NCBI GenBank assembly: GCA_944325545.1
Contig: CALVAM010000009.1
Span: 1-64,000 of the forward strand
From: Candidatus Gastranaerophilales bacterium
GTDB taxonomy: Bacteria > Cyanobacteriota > Vampirovibrionia > Gastranaerophilales > Gastranaerophilaceae
Direction of reading: 5' to 3'
Length of the DNA stretch: 64,000 nt
The position numbers and the translations under genes are program-made. Of the stretch, positions 51,536-61,105 are shown piece after piece. The notes below the pieces were generated by a model. The model was given only the letters and a program-made list of their open reading frames with translations. It did not search any database and was not told where the DNA came from. Every line of letters begins with the position of its first letter. The stretch's first letter is position 1.

Positions 51536-53008
51536 TTAAGTCTTTTTATTATTCTTTTTACTATTTTTACTACAATTATTTTCTAAATTAACTTCATTAT
51601 TTGCAATATTTTTACCAATAGATTTTTCTAAAGTAGCTCTTGCTGTATTATAATTACACATTGTCTGATAATAAGTTAACATAGCATTTTGATATTGGAC
51701 TTGTGCTTCTTTTAATTCTATCGGATCTCCAACACCAACTTCATACCTACCAGCTGATAAATCATAATTTTCTTTTGCTTGTTTTAAACTCAAATAAGCA
51801 ACAGGAATCTTATTTTTTTGTTCTGTTAAAGTATAAAAATTTTCTTGAACTTCATAATATATATTATTCTGAGTATTTATAGCATTAGCTTGCTCTCTTG
51901 AATATATTGCTTTAGCTTCTTTTATTTCGTTTTTAATCAGCATCCCATTTATTGTTGGGAAATTCAAATATCCACCAAAGTTATAACCATAGTTTGAAGT
52001 AAATGTTTTACCACCTATTTGAAACTGACCTTCTATATTCAATTGAGGGAAATAAGATTTTTTTATTAATTTAACATTTTGCTTAGCACCTTCAACTTTA
52101 ACTTCTGCTAACAGAAATTCAGGTCTAGACTCTTGGGCAGTTTTTATAGCATTATCTAAGGTTATATCGCACGAATCGAACTTTAAACTATCTGTTATTT
52201 TATATTTATTTGTATAAGGAAGCCCCATAGAATTATTAAGTTTCGCCATTGCTATATCAACAGCATTTTCAGCTTGTATCAAATTAAGTTTTGCATTACT
52301 CAAATTAACTTCTGCAATAGTTACATCAACCTTTGGTTTCACTCCTGCTTGATAAAAACCTTTTGCCTGCTCATAAAATGTTGCATACTTGGCAACCATA
52401 TCTTCTGCAACTTTTTTAGCTTCTATTGCATACTGCAAATTATAGTAAGCTTTTTTTACTTCACAAATAACATCATTTACTGTACTTGTCAAAGTAATTT
52501 TATACCCTTTGCTATCTAATTTTCTTATTGTAACTTGATTTTGAGTCACACCAAAATCATACAGCATTTGAGAAGCACTAATTTGACCTAATACAAAGTA
52601 ATTAAATATTAAATTTCGGCCAAAAACATCCGACAATTGAAGTTGTTTGATTCTTGTATACCCTGTCTGCCAGCCAAACTGTGGAAAATATGCAGACCAA
52701 GCTTCTCTAATCCTTGCATCTGCAGCAAAAACATCTTGCATAGAAGCTTGGATACGAGGGTTATTTCCTAAAGCAAACTTTAAGCAATCTTCTAAACTTA
52801 CTTCTATAGTATTTTCTACCCCTCCCTTTATTACAGTAACTTCATCTTTCACATTTTTAGGTTCTACATCCTTACTATCAGGATATTCTTCAATTTTAAT
52901 TTTATTACCCAAATTAGAATTATTTTTCCCAAACAAAGCTGCTTCTACAGGATGTTGTAGAGTTAAAAATATTAAAAATAGTATTATTAATATTTTAAAT
53001 TTTTTCAT
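51536..53008 (-). CDS. TolC-family outer membrane efflux channel of the RND operon
   Basis: The 490-residue protein has a signal peptide (K-F-K-I-L-I-I-L-F-L-I-F-L-T-L, cleaved near residue 23). Two duplicated coiled-coil halves of the outer membrane factor family follow, with repeats such as E-V-K-K-A-Y-Y-N-L-Q-Y-A and V-Q-E-N-F-Y-T-L-T-E-Q. It is the last gene of the operon and overlaps the pump gene by 14 bases, so it likely makes a dedicated channel for that pump. The tail is K/N-rich. Confidence 0.9.
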   Translation of the reverse strand: MKKFKILIILFLIFLTLQHPVEAALFGKNNSNLGNKIKIEEYPDSKDVEPKNVKDEVTVIKGGVENTIEVSLEDCLKFALGNNPRIQASMQDVFAADARIREAWSAYFPQFGWQTGYTRIKQLQLSDVFGRNLIFNYFVLGQISASQMLYDFGVTQNQVTIRKLDSKGYKITLTSTVNDVICEVKKAYYNLQYAIEAKKVAEDMVAKYATFYEQAKGFYQAGVKPKVDVTIAEVNLSNAKLNLIQAENAVDIAMAKLNNSMGLPYTNKYKITDSLKFDSCDITLDNAIKTAQESRPEFLLAEVKVEGAKQNVKLIKKSYFPQLNIEGQFQIGGKTFTSNYGYNFGGYLNFPTINGMLIKNEIKEAKAIYSREQANAINTQNNIYYEVQENFYTLTEQKNKIPVAYLSLKQAKENYDLSAGRYEVGVGDPIELKEAQVQYQNAMLTYYQTMCNYNTARATLEKSIGKNIANNEVNLENNCSKNSKKNNKKT

Positions 53009-56000
53009 TTTTATTAGCCTTTAATTTATCAATCAATAAATAAAATTTTTCTTTCATTCTATTAGTCATAACAAAGAATGCAGGAACAAGAATACTACCA
53101 AAAAAAGCAACAGCCATCATTCCACCAAAAACAGAAACCCCAATAGAATTTCTGCTACCGGCACCGGCTCCTTTTGCAAAAACTAACGGTAGTAAACCTA
53201 AAATAAAAGCAATATTTGTCATCATAACGGCTCTAAATCTTAATTTAGCGGCTTGAATAGCTGCTTCATAATAATTTAAGCCATCATTTTCCATAGCATC
53301 TTTTGCAAATTCTACAATTAAGATTGCTTGTTTTGTACTTAAACCAATCAACATAACTAATCCAACTTGAGCATAAATATCTAATGATAATCCGGATACA
53401 TATTGGAAAAATAAAGCTCCTAACATTGCTACCGGTGAAATTAATAAAACTGCAATAGGCAGTGTCCAACTTTCATAAAGAGCTACTAAAAACAGATATA
53501 CGAAAGTTAATGCCATAGCTAAAATCGGTCCCATTTGTCCGGCAGATTTTTGTTCTTGAAGAGATGTTCCTGACCAAGCAAAGTCCATATCTTTTGGTAA
53601 AATTTCATCTGATATTTTGGTCATAGCTTTCATTGCATCACCGGAACTTACTCCTGGTGCTGGGTTACCGTTTATTACAATTGACGGATACATATTAAAT
53701 CTATTTAAAAGGTAAGGACCAACTATATTTGTAGTTGATATAACAGTCGTTATTGGGACCATTTTTCCTTGGTTATTTTTTACATAAATTTTACTTAAAT
53801 CATCTAAAGTTTCTCTATAAGGTGCATCTGCCTGCATATAAACACGATAAACACGTCCAAATTTATTAAAATCATTTACGTAAGTTGCACCAAATTGAGC
53901 TGCTAAAGTGTTATAAATTTCAGAAATGGAAACTCCTTGAGCTAAAGCTTTTTCTTCTTGAACTGTTACAATAACTTGAGGTAAAGATGATGTATAAGAA
54001 GTATACAAGCTTGCAAATGCGGGATTTTGTCTTGCGACACCCAAAAGATTTTGAGCTTGAGTAAACAATTCATCAGTTGTTCTGTCCCCTTTATCTAATA
54101 GTTGATATTCAAAACCTCCAAACATACCCATACCAGTAATTGCAGGTGGTTGTGTTACAAAACAAGTAGTTTCTGTATACCTTGAAGTTATATTTCTAGC
54201 TTGTGACATTATGCTATCAATAGAAAGTTTTTTTGTTTTTCTTTTACTCCAAGAATCTAATTTTACAACTACAAAAGCCGTATTTTCTCCTGAAAATCCA
54301 TTAATCTGTAGAACTGACACTACACCTTTTATTTGAGCTAACTCATCAGAAATCTTTTGAACAATATTAGAAGTTCTTGTAAGAGTTGCACCATCAGGTA
54401 ATTGAACTTGAACAAACAAAGCTCCTCTATCTTCATCAGGTAAAAATCCTGTTGGAGTAATTTTAAACATTATCAAAATTGCAAAAACGATACCTAATAA
54501 TGTTAATAAAGTTTTCTTTGGCGATTTTACAAAATACTCAACTACTGTTAAATACTTTGATCTTACACCATTAAACCAATCTTCAAATTTTTGTATAAAT
54601 TCAAAATCTGTTTTTTCTTCTCCCGACTTTAAAATAATAGAACAAAGAGCCGGAGAAAGAGTAAGAGCAACTAAAGTAGATAGACCGATAGATGTTGCAA
54701 TACAAACTGCAAATTGTCTATACATTTGTCCTGTAATACCGGTCATAAAAGAAACCGGTACAAAAACAGCCATTAAAACTAAAGACGTTGCAACGACAGC
54801 TCCAAAAACTTCTTTCATCGTTATTTCTGTAGCTTCTTTTTTATCTTTACCTTCTTGAATATGTCTTTGAGTATTTTCTAAAACTACAATAGCATCATCA
54901 ACTACAAGACCTACCGCAAGTACTAAACCGAATAAGATTAACAGGTTTATTGAAAATCCTATCATTGCCATAAATATAAAAACACCAATTAAGGAAACCG
55001 GAATTGCACAAAATGGAATAAAAGCTGCCCTTGCAGTACCTAAAAATAAATAAGTAACAGCACTAACCAAAATAATCGCAAGAATGATTGCACTTATTAC
55101 TTCATGAATAGACTCTCTTACAAATTCTGTAGTATCATATTGAACTCTATATTCAACATCATTAGGAAATTTTTTACTCAATTCTTCCATTCTTGCTTTT
55201 ACTTTATTAACAAGATCAATCGTATTAGCTTCAGGAAGTTGAGCAATAGAAATCATAGCTGCACTGTTATTACCTATTTTTACAGAGGATGAATAATTTT
55301 CAGCTCCTAATTCTACTCTTGCAACATCTTTTAATTTAACGTTAGAACCATCTAAATTGGATTTTATAACTATATTTTCAAATTCCTCAACTGTTTTTAA
55401 ACGTCCTTTTGTTCTTAGAGTAAATTTCATTAATTGAGGATTTTCCATAGGTTCCACCCCAATATTACCTGCAGGAGTTTGAGTATTTTGAGATGCAATT
55501 GCAGAGTTTATGTCAGAAGTTGAAACTCCTAAACTTGCCATTCTATCAGGTTTTAGCCAAACTCTCATTGAATAATCCCCAGCTCCATATACAGAAACGC
55601 TTCCGCAACCTTTAATTCTGGCTAATTCATCCTTTAGGAACATTGTTGCATAATTTGCTAAATATAAAGAATCATAAGTCCCATGTGGAGAAGTTAAAGC
55701 CATCATCAAACATCCTGCACCGCCTGTTGATTTTTTTACTGTTAAACCATAACGCTTAACTTCTTCGGGTAATCTCGGAGTTACTAATTGAAGCTGGTTT
55801 TGGACATTTACTAATGCCATATCCGGATCCGAGCCTACTTCAAAAAATAACGTCAACTTATAAGAACCATTTTTCGACTCAGAATACATATATAACATAT
55901 CTTCTATACCATTAAGCTGCAACTCTACAGGAGCTGCAATTGTTGAAGTTATTACATCTGAACTGGCACCACTATACGTAGCAGTTACAACTACTTGAGG

Positions 56001-56123
56001 AGGAGTTATAGATGGATATTCCTCTAATGGTAATGTTGTTAAAGATATTAACCCTGCTAATATAATTGCTAGTGATATTACTATTGCTAACTTAGGTCTT
56101 TTTATAAATAAATTGCCTGCCAT
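52995..56123 (-). CDS. RND-family (HAE1) multidrug efflux pump, AcrB-like
   Basis: The 1042-residue inner-membrane pump has twelve helices and two large periplasmic loops. The opening F-I-K-R-P-K-L-A-I-V and E-E-Y-P-S-I-T-P-P, and the proton-relay aspartates in L-V-V-D-D-A-I-V-V-L-E-N within helix 4, are typical of HAE1 pumps such as AcrB. The middle has F-V-P-V-S-F-M-T-G-I-T-G-Q. It uses proton-motive force to expel hydrophobic compounds, together with the adaptor upstream and the channel downstream. The spectrum cannot be predicted. Confidence 0.95.
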   Translation of the reverse strand: MAGNLFIKRPKLAIVISLAIILAGLISLTTLPLEEYPSITPPQVVVTATYSGASSDVITSTIAAPVELQLNGIEDMLYMYSESKNGSYKLTLFFEVGSDPDMALVNVQNQLQLVTPRLPEEVKRYGLTVKKSTGGAGCLMMALTSPHGTYDSLYLANYATMFLKDELARIKGCGSVSVYGAGDYSMRVWLKPDRMASLGVSTSDINSAIASQNTQTPAGNIGVEPMENPQLMKFTLRTKGRLKTVEEFENIVIKSNLDGSNVKLKDVARVELGAENYSSSVKIGNNSAAMISIAQLPEANTIDLVNKVKARMEELSKKFPNDVEYRVQYDTTEFVRESIHEVISAIILAIILVSAVTYLFLGTARAAFIPFCAIPVSLIGVFIFMAMIGFSINLLILFGLVLAVGLVVDDAIVVLENTQRHIQEGKDKKEATEITMKEVFGAVVATSLVLMAVFVPVSFMTGITGQMYRQFAVCIATSIGLSTLVALTLSPALCSIILKSGEEKTDFEFIQKFEDWFNGVRSKYLTVVEYFVKSPKKTLLTLLGIVFAILIMFKITPTGFLPDEDRGALFVQVQLPDGATLTRTSNIVQKISDELAQIKGVVSVLQINGFSGENTAFVVVKLDSWSKRKTKKLSIDSIMSQARNITSRYTETTCFVTQPPAITGMGMFGGFEYQLLDKGDRTTDELFTQAQNLLGVARQNPAFASLYTSYTSSLPQVIVTVQEEKALAQGVSISEIYNTLAAQFGATYVNDFNKFGRVYRVYMQADAPYRETLDDLSKIYVKNNQGKMVPITTVISTTNIVGPYLLNRFNMYPSIVINGNPAPGVSSGDAMKAMTKISDEILPKDMDFAWSGTSLQEQKSAGQMGPILAMALTFVYLFLVALYESWTLPIAVLLISPVAMLGALFFQYVSGLSLDIYAQVGLVMLIGLSTKQAILIVEFAKDAMENDGLNYYEAAIQAAKLRFRAVMMTNIAFILGLLPLVFAKGAGAGSRNSIGVSVFGGMMAVAFFGSILVPAFFVMTNRMKEKFYLLIDKLKANKNEKI

Positions 56124-56132
56124 TTTATATTC

Positions 56133-57341
56133 CTATTTTTTCAATATTTTCTTTATCTTCTTTTTTAAAATATTAAATAAACTATCTTGCTTTTTATTAG
56201 TAGTATTTTCCATAACTGCACTTTGAACTATTTTTACAGGCGTTCCCGGAATCACTTTTTGAATACCACTTGTTAAAATAATATCACCTACTTTTACACC
56301 TTCACTTACAATCCAATATCCGTCATCGGTTTGTCCCATAGTTTTTATATAAACCATTCTTGGAAGTTTATCTTTGTCTAATATATAAACATATCTTCCT
56401 TCCTGATTTTCCATTGTTGCTGTTTGAGGAACTATTGGCATTATATCTTTGTTATTTGAATAAATTATAATTTTCCCAAAATCACCATGTATTAACTCAT
56501 TTTTAGGATTTGGAAAAGTTGCTCGCATTGTTATGGTTCCGGTGGATTCATCAATTTTATTATCTAGAAAGTCTTGAATTCCTGCATATGGATATTTTTT
56601 ACCACTACTAAATATAAATTCTACTTTTCGATTTATTTCATTTGTTGAATCAATTCTTGCTAATTCCGCATAATCTTTTGATGTTAAAGGAAATGTAACA
56701 TACATAGGATCATAACTGTTTATTGTTGTTAAAGGACCGCTATTCATTGAAACAAAGTTACCCTCTGTTACAGATATCATACCGACTCTTCCCTCTACCG
56801 GAGACTTAATCTTCGTATAACTTAAATTTCTTTGTGCATCACGATAAGCACTATCAGCACTTTCTAATTGAGCTCTATAAGCGTTTCGCTGAGAATAAAT
56901 GTTATCATAATCTGATTTTGCGACATAATCCTTACTTACAAGTTCTTTGTATCTTGCTAACTGCTTTTGATAATATTCATATTGAGCTTTTGTATTATCA
57001 ATATTTGCCTTAGCTTTACTTGCTGCATATTGATATTCTTGTGGTTCAATCTCAAATAATAATTGTCCTGCTCTTACAAAATCTCCTTCTTTGAAGTAAC
57101 TTTTTAATAAGTAACCACTTATACGAGCTATGATTTCAACTCGATATTTTGCAGTGACTCTTGCCGTTGAAGTATATTCCCTTACAACACTTGTTGACCT
57201 AACTTTCTCTACTGTAACAGAAGGAATTCTACTTAGTTCTCTCATTTTAGCAGTTTGAGATTTTGATGAAACAGACATCACCCATCTTATAAAAACCAAT
57301 GCGATAGCAATAAATATTATTAATATTATTTTTTTTCTCAT
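56133..57341 (-). CDS. RND periplasmic adaptor (membrane fusion) protein, AcrA-like
   Basis: The 402-residue adaptor has an N-terminal signal anchor (I-I-L-I-I-F-I-A-I-A-L-V-F-I-R-W-V). A lipoyl-type half-motif E-I-I-A-R-I-S-G-Y-L, a coiled-coil hairpin near residues 100-170 with Y-Q-K-Q-L-A-R-Y-K-E-L and V-A-K-S-D-Y, and the beta-barrel I-K-S-P-V-E-G-R-V-G follow. It is the first gene of the operon, nine bases before the pump. The promoter region carries a 9-bp inverted repeat. Confidence 0.93.
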   Translation of the reverse strand: MRKKIILIIFIAIALVFIRWVMSVSSKSQTAKMRELSRIPSVTVEKVRSTSVVREYTSTARVTAKYRVEIIARISGYLLKSYFKEGDFVRAGQLLFEIEPQEYQYAASKAKANIDNTKAQYEYYQKQLARYKELVSKDYVAKSDYDNIYSQRNAYRAQLESADSAYRDAQRNLSYTKIKSPVEGRVGMISVTEGNFVSMNSGPLTTINSYDPMYVTFPLTSKDYAELARIDSTNEINRKVEFIFSSGKKYPYAGIQDFLDNKIDESTGTITMRATFPNPKNELIHGDFGKIIIYSNNKDIMPIVPQTATMENQEGRYVYILDKDKLPRMVYIKTMGQTDDGYWIVSEGVKVGDIILTSGIQKVIPGTPVKIVQSAVMENTTNKKQDSLFNILKKKIKKILKK

Positions 57342-57384
57342 CTTCTCTCCAAGTACATCAGATACTTACATAGCCCAAAATTAA

Positions 57385-57414
57385 AGTATCATACTTTATT
57401 CTAATTATGATACT
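57385..57414 (-). promoter_or_regulatory. Candidate operator upstream of the RND operon
   Basis: AGTATCATA (57385-57393) and TATGATACT (57406-57414) form a perfect 9-bp inverted repeat with a 12-bp spacer, 44 bases before the first gene. The size fits a dimeric TetR- or MarR-type repressor. A partial third half-site, AGATACTTA, lies nearer the gene. No regulator gene is adjacent. Confidence 0.5.
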
Positions 57415-57459
57415 AACAAAAATAATATTATAAATCAAGAAACCAATCGGGTAGAATTA

Positions 57460-59055
57460 CTAGTTTTTATAAATTCTTAAATGTCTTGAATGCCCTTCAC
57501 CTACTGAAGAACTTTTTAAATTATACTGTTCAACTAATTCATGTTGCAACTTTCTTATCTGCTGAGATTGTGGTGCTAATTCTATAAAATCTTCTTCATT
57601 TTTTATTATTTTATTTATAGCTTCTTTTGTTTCATCTAATGCTTTTTCTGCTTCATCTTTATAACCCTGCGTAGATTCTACATCCCCGGGTTGTATATCT
57701 AAAGCATCTTTTAAAACTTTTTGTATTTGTGCCATTGAATTAGTTTTTACATAGAAAATTTGAACACGATATTCTTTTGCTGTATTCAAAATTTTTGCAC
57801 CACCTTTAGCAAAATTTTTGTGTGCAAGAACGATATCAGCATCTTCTACATTTCTTATTATTTCAACATTTAAATCTAAACGCTCAATTATTTTCTCAAC
57901 AATAGTTCTTGAAACAGCATATAAATATAATTTTCGCATTGGTTTGACTTGTTCTACATATTTTTGTCTTGAAAATGAAAAATTCATACTGTTATCTGTA
58001 GAATCTTTTATTTCTGCTTTTTCATTTTCTTTAGGAATTTCTATAGATTGTTCTTGTCTTATTTCAACTTCTTTATGTTGTTCTACTTTTCTAATTTCAG
58101 GTCTTATAGGCCATCCTCTCAGTATGTAATCAACAGCTTCTGAAGTATTTTTATATACAGCTAAAGTATTTCTATCTAAAATTTCTATAACAATATCAAA
58201 AGTAGGTTGTTTTTCTCTTTCTAAAACTGTTTTTTGCGAAGCTCTTCTTTTTGCTTCATCATCACCTAATGTTACAGATTGAATTCCTCCGACTAAATCT
58301 GACAATGTAGGGTTTTTTATTAAACTTTCTAAACAATTTCCGTGAGCTGTAGCAATTAACATAACTCCACGTTCAGCTATTGTTCTGGCAGCTTGAGCTT
58401 CTTCCTCTGTACCAATTTCATCAACAACAATAACTTCCGGAGTATGATTTTCAACAGCTTCGATCATAATATCTTTTTGATATTCAGGCTGAGCAACCTG
58501 CATTCTTCTTGCAGATCCAACAGCCGGGTGTGGAACATCTCCATCCCCTGCGATTTCATTAGAAGTATCTACTATAACGACACGTTTACCTAATTCATCT
58601 GCAACAAGTCTTGAAATTTCTCTTAATTTTGTTGTTTTACCAACTCCAGGAGGTCCTAAAAACAATATACTTTTTCCTTGTATACAAATATCTTTTATAC
58701 AAGCTATTGTACCTGTTACAACCCTACCAATACGACAAGTTAAACCTACAACTTTCCCTTGTCTGTTCCTAATTGCACTTATTCTATGCAGTGTTCCGGG
58801 TATTCCTGAACGATTATCATGTGTAAATTCTTGTAAATGAGAGGTAATAAATGAAATATCTTCATCATTTACTATTTCACAATTTAGCTTTTCAATTTTA
58901 CCCCCTGAGTGTCGAACTTCAGGAACTCTTCCTATATCTAAAACAATTTCAATTACATCTTCTAATTTTTCTCTAGACAAATTGGATAATACCTTTGGGG
59001 GCATGATATTAATTAATTTGTCGAGGTCATTCTGAAATTGTATTTTATCCGTCAT
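57460..59055 (-). CDS. R3H-domain AAA ATPase (Ycf45/SpoIIIAA-like)
   Basis: The 531-residue protein has an AAA/RecA-type ATPase with Walker A G-P-P-G-V-G-K-T-T-K-L-R-E-I near residue 140. The P-H-P-A-V-G-S-A-R-R-M-Q and V-I-V-V-D-E-I-G-T-E-E-E-A motifs resemble SpoIIIAA and the cyanobacterial/plastid Ycf45 proteins. The C-terminal R3H domain (S-S-S-V-G-E-G-H-S-R-H) binds single-stranded nucleic acid. The middle is charged and variable. Stand-alone genes of this type are widespread in Cyanobacteria, which supports the placement of this genome, but their job is not settled. Confidence 0.9.
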   Translation of the reverse strand: MTDKIQFQNDLDKLINIMPPKVLSNLSREKLEDVIEIVLDIGRVPEVRHSGGKIEKLNCEIVNDEDISFITSHLQEFTHDNRSGIPGTLHRISAIRNRQGKVVGLTCRIGRVVTGTIACIKDICIQGKSILFLGPPGVGKTTKLREISRLVADELGKRVVIVDTSNEIAGDGDVPHPAVGSARRMQVAQPEYQKDIMIEAVENHTPEVIVVDEIGTEEEAQAARTIAERGVMLIATAHGNCLESLIKNPTLSDLVGGIQSVTLGDDEAKRRASQKTVLEREKQPTFDIVIEILDRNTLAVYKNTSEAVDYILRGWPIRPEIRKVEQHKEVEIRQEQSIEIPKENEKAEIKDSTDNSMNFSFSRQKYVEQVKPMRKLYLYAVSRTIVEKIIERLDLNVEIIRNVEDADIVLAHKNFAKGGAKILNTAKEYRVQIFYVKTNSMAQIQKVLKDALDIQPGDVESTQGYKDEAEKALDETKEAINKIIKNEEDFIELAPQSQQIRKLQHELVEQYNLKSSSVGEGHSRHLRIYKN

Positions 59056-59155
59056 TCTTATCTTAATGCCTTTCTGCTTTTTTGCATTTGGCTATTTACT
59101 ATTCAATTAGATCTCCTACTTTAATTATAACATATTTTTACAAGAATGCTATAAA

Positions 59156-59185
59156 ACTAAAAAGCGAGATTTGAAAATCTCGCTT
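59156..59185 (-). terminator. Terminator of the 99-residue gene at 59207
   Basis: AAGCGAGATTT (59162-59172) and AAATCTCGCTT (59175-59185) form a stem that closes to about 10 bp with a 4-nt loop, followed on the minus strand by T5. It begins 22 bases after the stop. Confidence 0.8.
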
Positions 59186-59206
59186 ATACCTCATTAATTT
59201 TATTTT

Positions 59207-59506
59207 CTAAACTCCACTTTCACTTTTCTCTTGAACTTTAGTCAGCTCTTCTTTCTCTTTTTCTTTATCTGCTACAGAAGCTTTTTCTTCTTTATCTTCA
59301 ACAAACATTGTTGCAAATTGTTCATACAAATCAGAATCTGCAATAATTTCATCTAATTCTAAATATGTATTTACGTCTTTATTTGCTTCTACATATTTTC
59401 CTTCATCAATACCGTATTTTTGTGCGCTTGTTTCTGTTAGCTTGTTGCCGCCAATTGTTTTGATTATAAAGTTTTTTAGTAAATTTGCATTAATTTCTGT
59501 TGACAT
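59207..59506 (-). CDS. Small acidic hypothetical protein
   Basis: The 99-residue protein has the repeat-free segments I-N-A-N-L-L-K-N-F-I-I-K-T-I-G-G and Y-L-E-L-D-E-I-I-A-D-S-D-L-Y, then a lysine/glutamate-rich C-terminus (residues 72-96) likely to be a charged helix. No family was recognised, and there is no cysteine or membrane helix. GAGGT precedes the ATG, and a terminator follows. It is monocistronic. Confidence 0.65.
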   Translation of the reverse strand: MSTEINANLLKNFIIKTIGGNKLTETSAQKYGIDEGKYVEANKDVNTYLELDEIIADSDLYEQFATMFVEDKEEKASVADKEKEKEELTKVQEKSESGV

Positions 59507-59599
59507 TTTTTATACCTCATCTTTTATATCTTACATATATATAAAGTATTTTCTACTTTTTCAATTTCAACAAGAAATTATTTTGTTACAAATCTTAAT

Positions 59600-59632
59600 A
59601 AAATAGCCTAAGTTAAAAACTTAGGCTATTTT
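59600..59632 (-). terminator. Terminator of rpmB
   Basis: A 15-bp perfect stem AAAATAGCCTAAGTT (59600-59614) and its complement (59618-59632) with a 3-nt loop lies 21 bases past the rpmB stop. The arms end in A/T runs, giving a U-tract on the minus strand. Confidence 0.85.
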
Positions 59633-59653
59633 ATACTATTAATTCAATCTTTC

Positions 59654-59845
59654 TTAAACAGCTTTTTGAACTTTACCAGCTCTTAGGCAAGAAGTACAAA
59701 CTGTCATTTTTTTAGTTTGACCATTTACATTAACTCTGATTTCTTGTAAATTTGGAGATTGTCTTTTTACAATTTGTTTATGAGAGAATGTTAATTTAGC
59801 TGCTTTTAAAGGTGTTTTTCCGCATACTTCACATTTTTTTGACAT
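59654..59845 (-). CDS. rpmB: 50S ribosomal protein L28
   Basis: The 63-residue protein begins S-K-K-C-E-V-C-G-K-T-P and has C-T-S-C-L-R-A-G-K-V near the end. The paired C-x-x-C motifs mark the zinc-binding form of L28. The central R-Q-S-P-N-L-Q-E-I-R-V matches the family. AAGGA precedes the ATG. It is transcribed alone, with a strong terminator. Confidence 0.96.
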   Translation of the reverse strand: MSKKCEVCGKTPLKAAKLTFSHKQIVKRQSPNLQEIRVNVNGQTKKMTVCTSCLRAGKVQKAV

Positions 59846-59934
59846 AATTCTATTTCCTTCTTTCTACCAGTGTAATTCTAGTCTACATTAAAAGGTTTTA
59901 TTTTACAAGTAGTCTTTGTAATTTATTGTAACAA

Positions 59935-60462
59935 TTAATAATCAGAATTTTCATAATCATCTTCATCTCGTAAAGATGATAAGTCTGAAGAATAGTTAGA
60001 ATCAAAGTCTTCCGGCAAATATTCATTATCCGGCCAAATTGTTTCTTCATCAAATCTACAAGCATTTAAATTTTCAGAAGCTGAAAAGTCTGAATTTGTT
60101 AAATCTGCTCCTTGGAAAATAGCTCCTGCTAAATCTGCATCTGTAAAATTACCATAATTTACTGTTGAATAGCTAAAATCGGTTCCGTTTAATACAGATT
60201 CAGAAAAAGAACACTCTATTAACTCAGCTCTTGTAAAATCAACTGATGTTAAATCACAACCTTCAAATTTAACTTCTGCAAGGTGAGAGTCTGCAAATGA
60301 TGAAGAGGTTAAATCAAGGTTGAAAAATTCAGCTCCGGAAACATTAATTCCTGAAAAATCTGTTTCACTAAAATCAACTGTTCCATTACAAGCTTTAATT
60401 TCTTGATTAAAAGTTTTTACATCATTACCTAATAAATCGATTAATTCATCTTTTGACAACAT
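59935..60462 (-). CDS. Pentapeptide-repeat protein
   Basis: The 175-residue protein carries about 18 pentapeptide units of the A(D/N)LxxF type, such as F-S-E-T-D-F-S-G-I, A-D-L-A-G-A-I-F-Q-G and A-D-L-T-N-S-D-F-S. They form a right-handed quadrilateral beta helix. The N-terminus has I-D-L-L-G-N-D-V-K, and the tail is acidic with D-E-D-D-Y. Such proteins mimic DNA or act as scaffolds. This one is last in a two-component signalling cluster, 16 bases after a response regulator. Confidence 0.85.
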   Translation of the reverse strand: MLSKDELIDLLGNDVKTFNQEIKACNGTVDFSETDFSGINVSGAEFFNLDLTSSSFADSHLAEVKFEGCDLTSVDFTRAELIECSFSESVLNGTDFSYSTVNYGNFTDADLAGAIFQGADLTNSDFSASENLNACRFDEETIWPDNEYLPEDFDSNYSSDLSSLRDEDDYENSDY

Positions 60463-60478
60463 TTTTATTATCCTTCTA

Positions 60479-61105
60479 TTAATTAATTAAATTTGTTTGC
60501 ATAGCAAGTAATACGGCTTGTGTTCTGTTTGTTACTTTTAATTTTTTGAAGATGCTATTTAAATGTGTTTTAACAGTAACATCTCTTACAAATAATTTGT
60601 CTGCTATTTCTTGATTACTTGCACCTTTAGCAACCAAAGCCAAAACTTCTTTTTCTTTTGGAGTAAGTGCATCTATATTAACATCTTTGTTTATACTTAC
60701 GTCGCTAGTTTTCTTTTCTTCATTTTGCCACTTAGAACGTCTTAAAACGGCCTCAATCCTTGCTAACAAATTAGGCAAAATGAATGGTTTTACAATATAA
60801 TCATCTGCACCTATTTTTAAGCCTGATACAACTTTTTGTTCTTCACTTACGGCAGTAATCATTATAACCGGAATATATTTGAATTTCTTATTATTTCTAA
60901 TTGCCTTTAAAGTATCCCATCCATCCATATTCGGCATCATCACATCCAAAAGAATTAAATCAAAATTCTTCATATCATTTGTTAGTATTTTAAGAGCTTC
61001 AATACCATCATTTGCAACTTCTACTTCATACCCATACATAGGAAGGGCATCCGCTAAATATTTTGGATTATCGTCGACTATTAAAATTGAAGCGATACCA
61101 TTCAT
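60479..61105 (-). CDS. NarL/FixJ-type response regulator (1)
   Basis: The 208-residue protein has a receiver domain (I-L-I-V-D-D-N at 7-13, the phospho-acceptor in L-I-L-L-D-V-M-M-P-N-M-D-G near residue 56, and the conserved lysine in Y-I-V-K-P-F). A linker and a LuxR-type HTH follow, with L-T-P-K-E-K-E-V-L and Q-E-I-A-D-K-L-F-V-R-D-V-T-V-K-T-H. No histidine kinase is in the window, so the input is unknown. It begins right after the preceding response regulator (TAA-ATG). Confidence 0.92.
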   Translation of the reverse strand: MNGIASILIVDDNPKYLADALPMYGYEVEVANDGIEALKILTNDMKNFDLILLDVMMPNMDGWDTLKAIRNNKKFKYIPVIMITAVSEEQKVVSGLKIGADDYIVKPFILPNLLARIEAVLRRSKWQNEEKKTSDVSINKDVNIDALTPKEKEVLALVAKGASNQEIADKLFVRDVTVKTHLNSIFKKLKVTNRTQAVLLAMQTNLIN

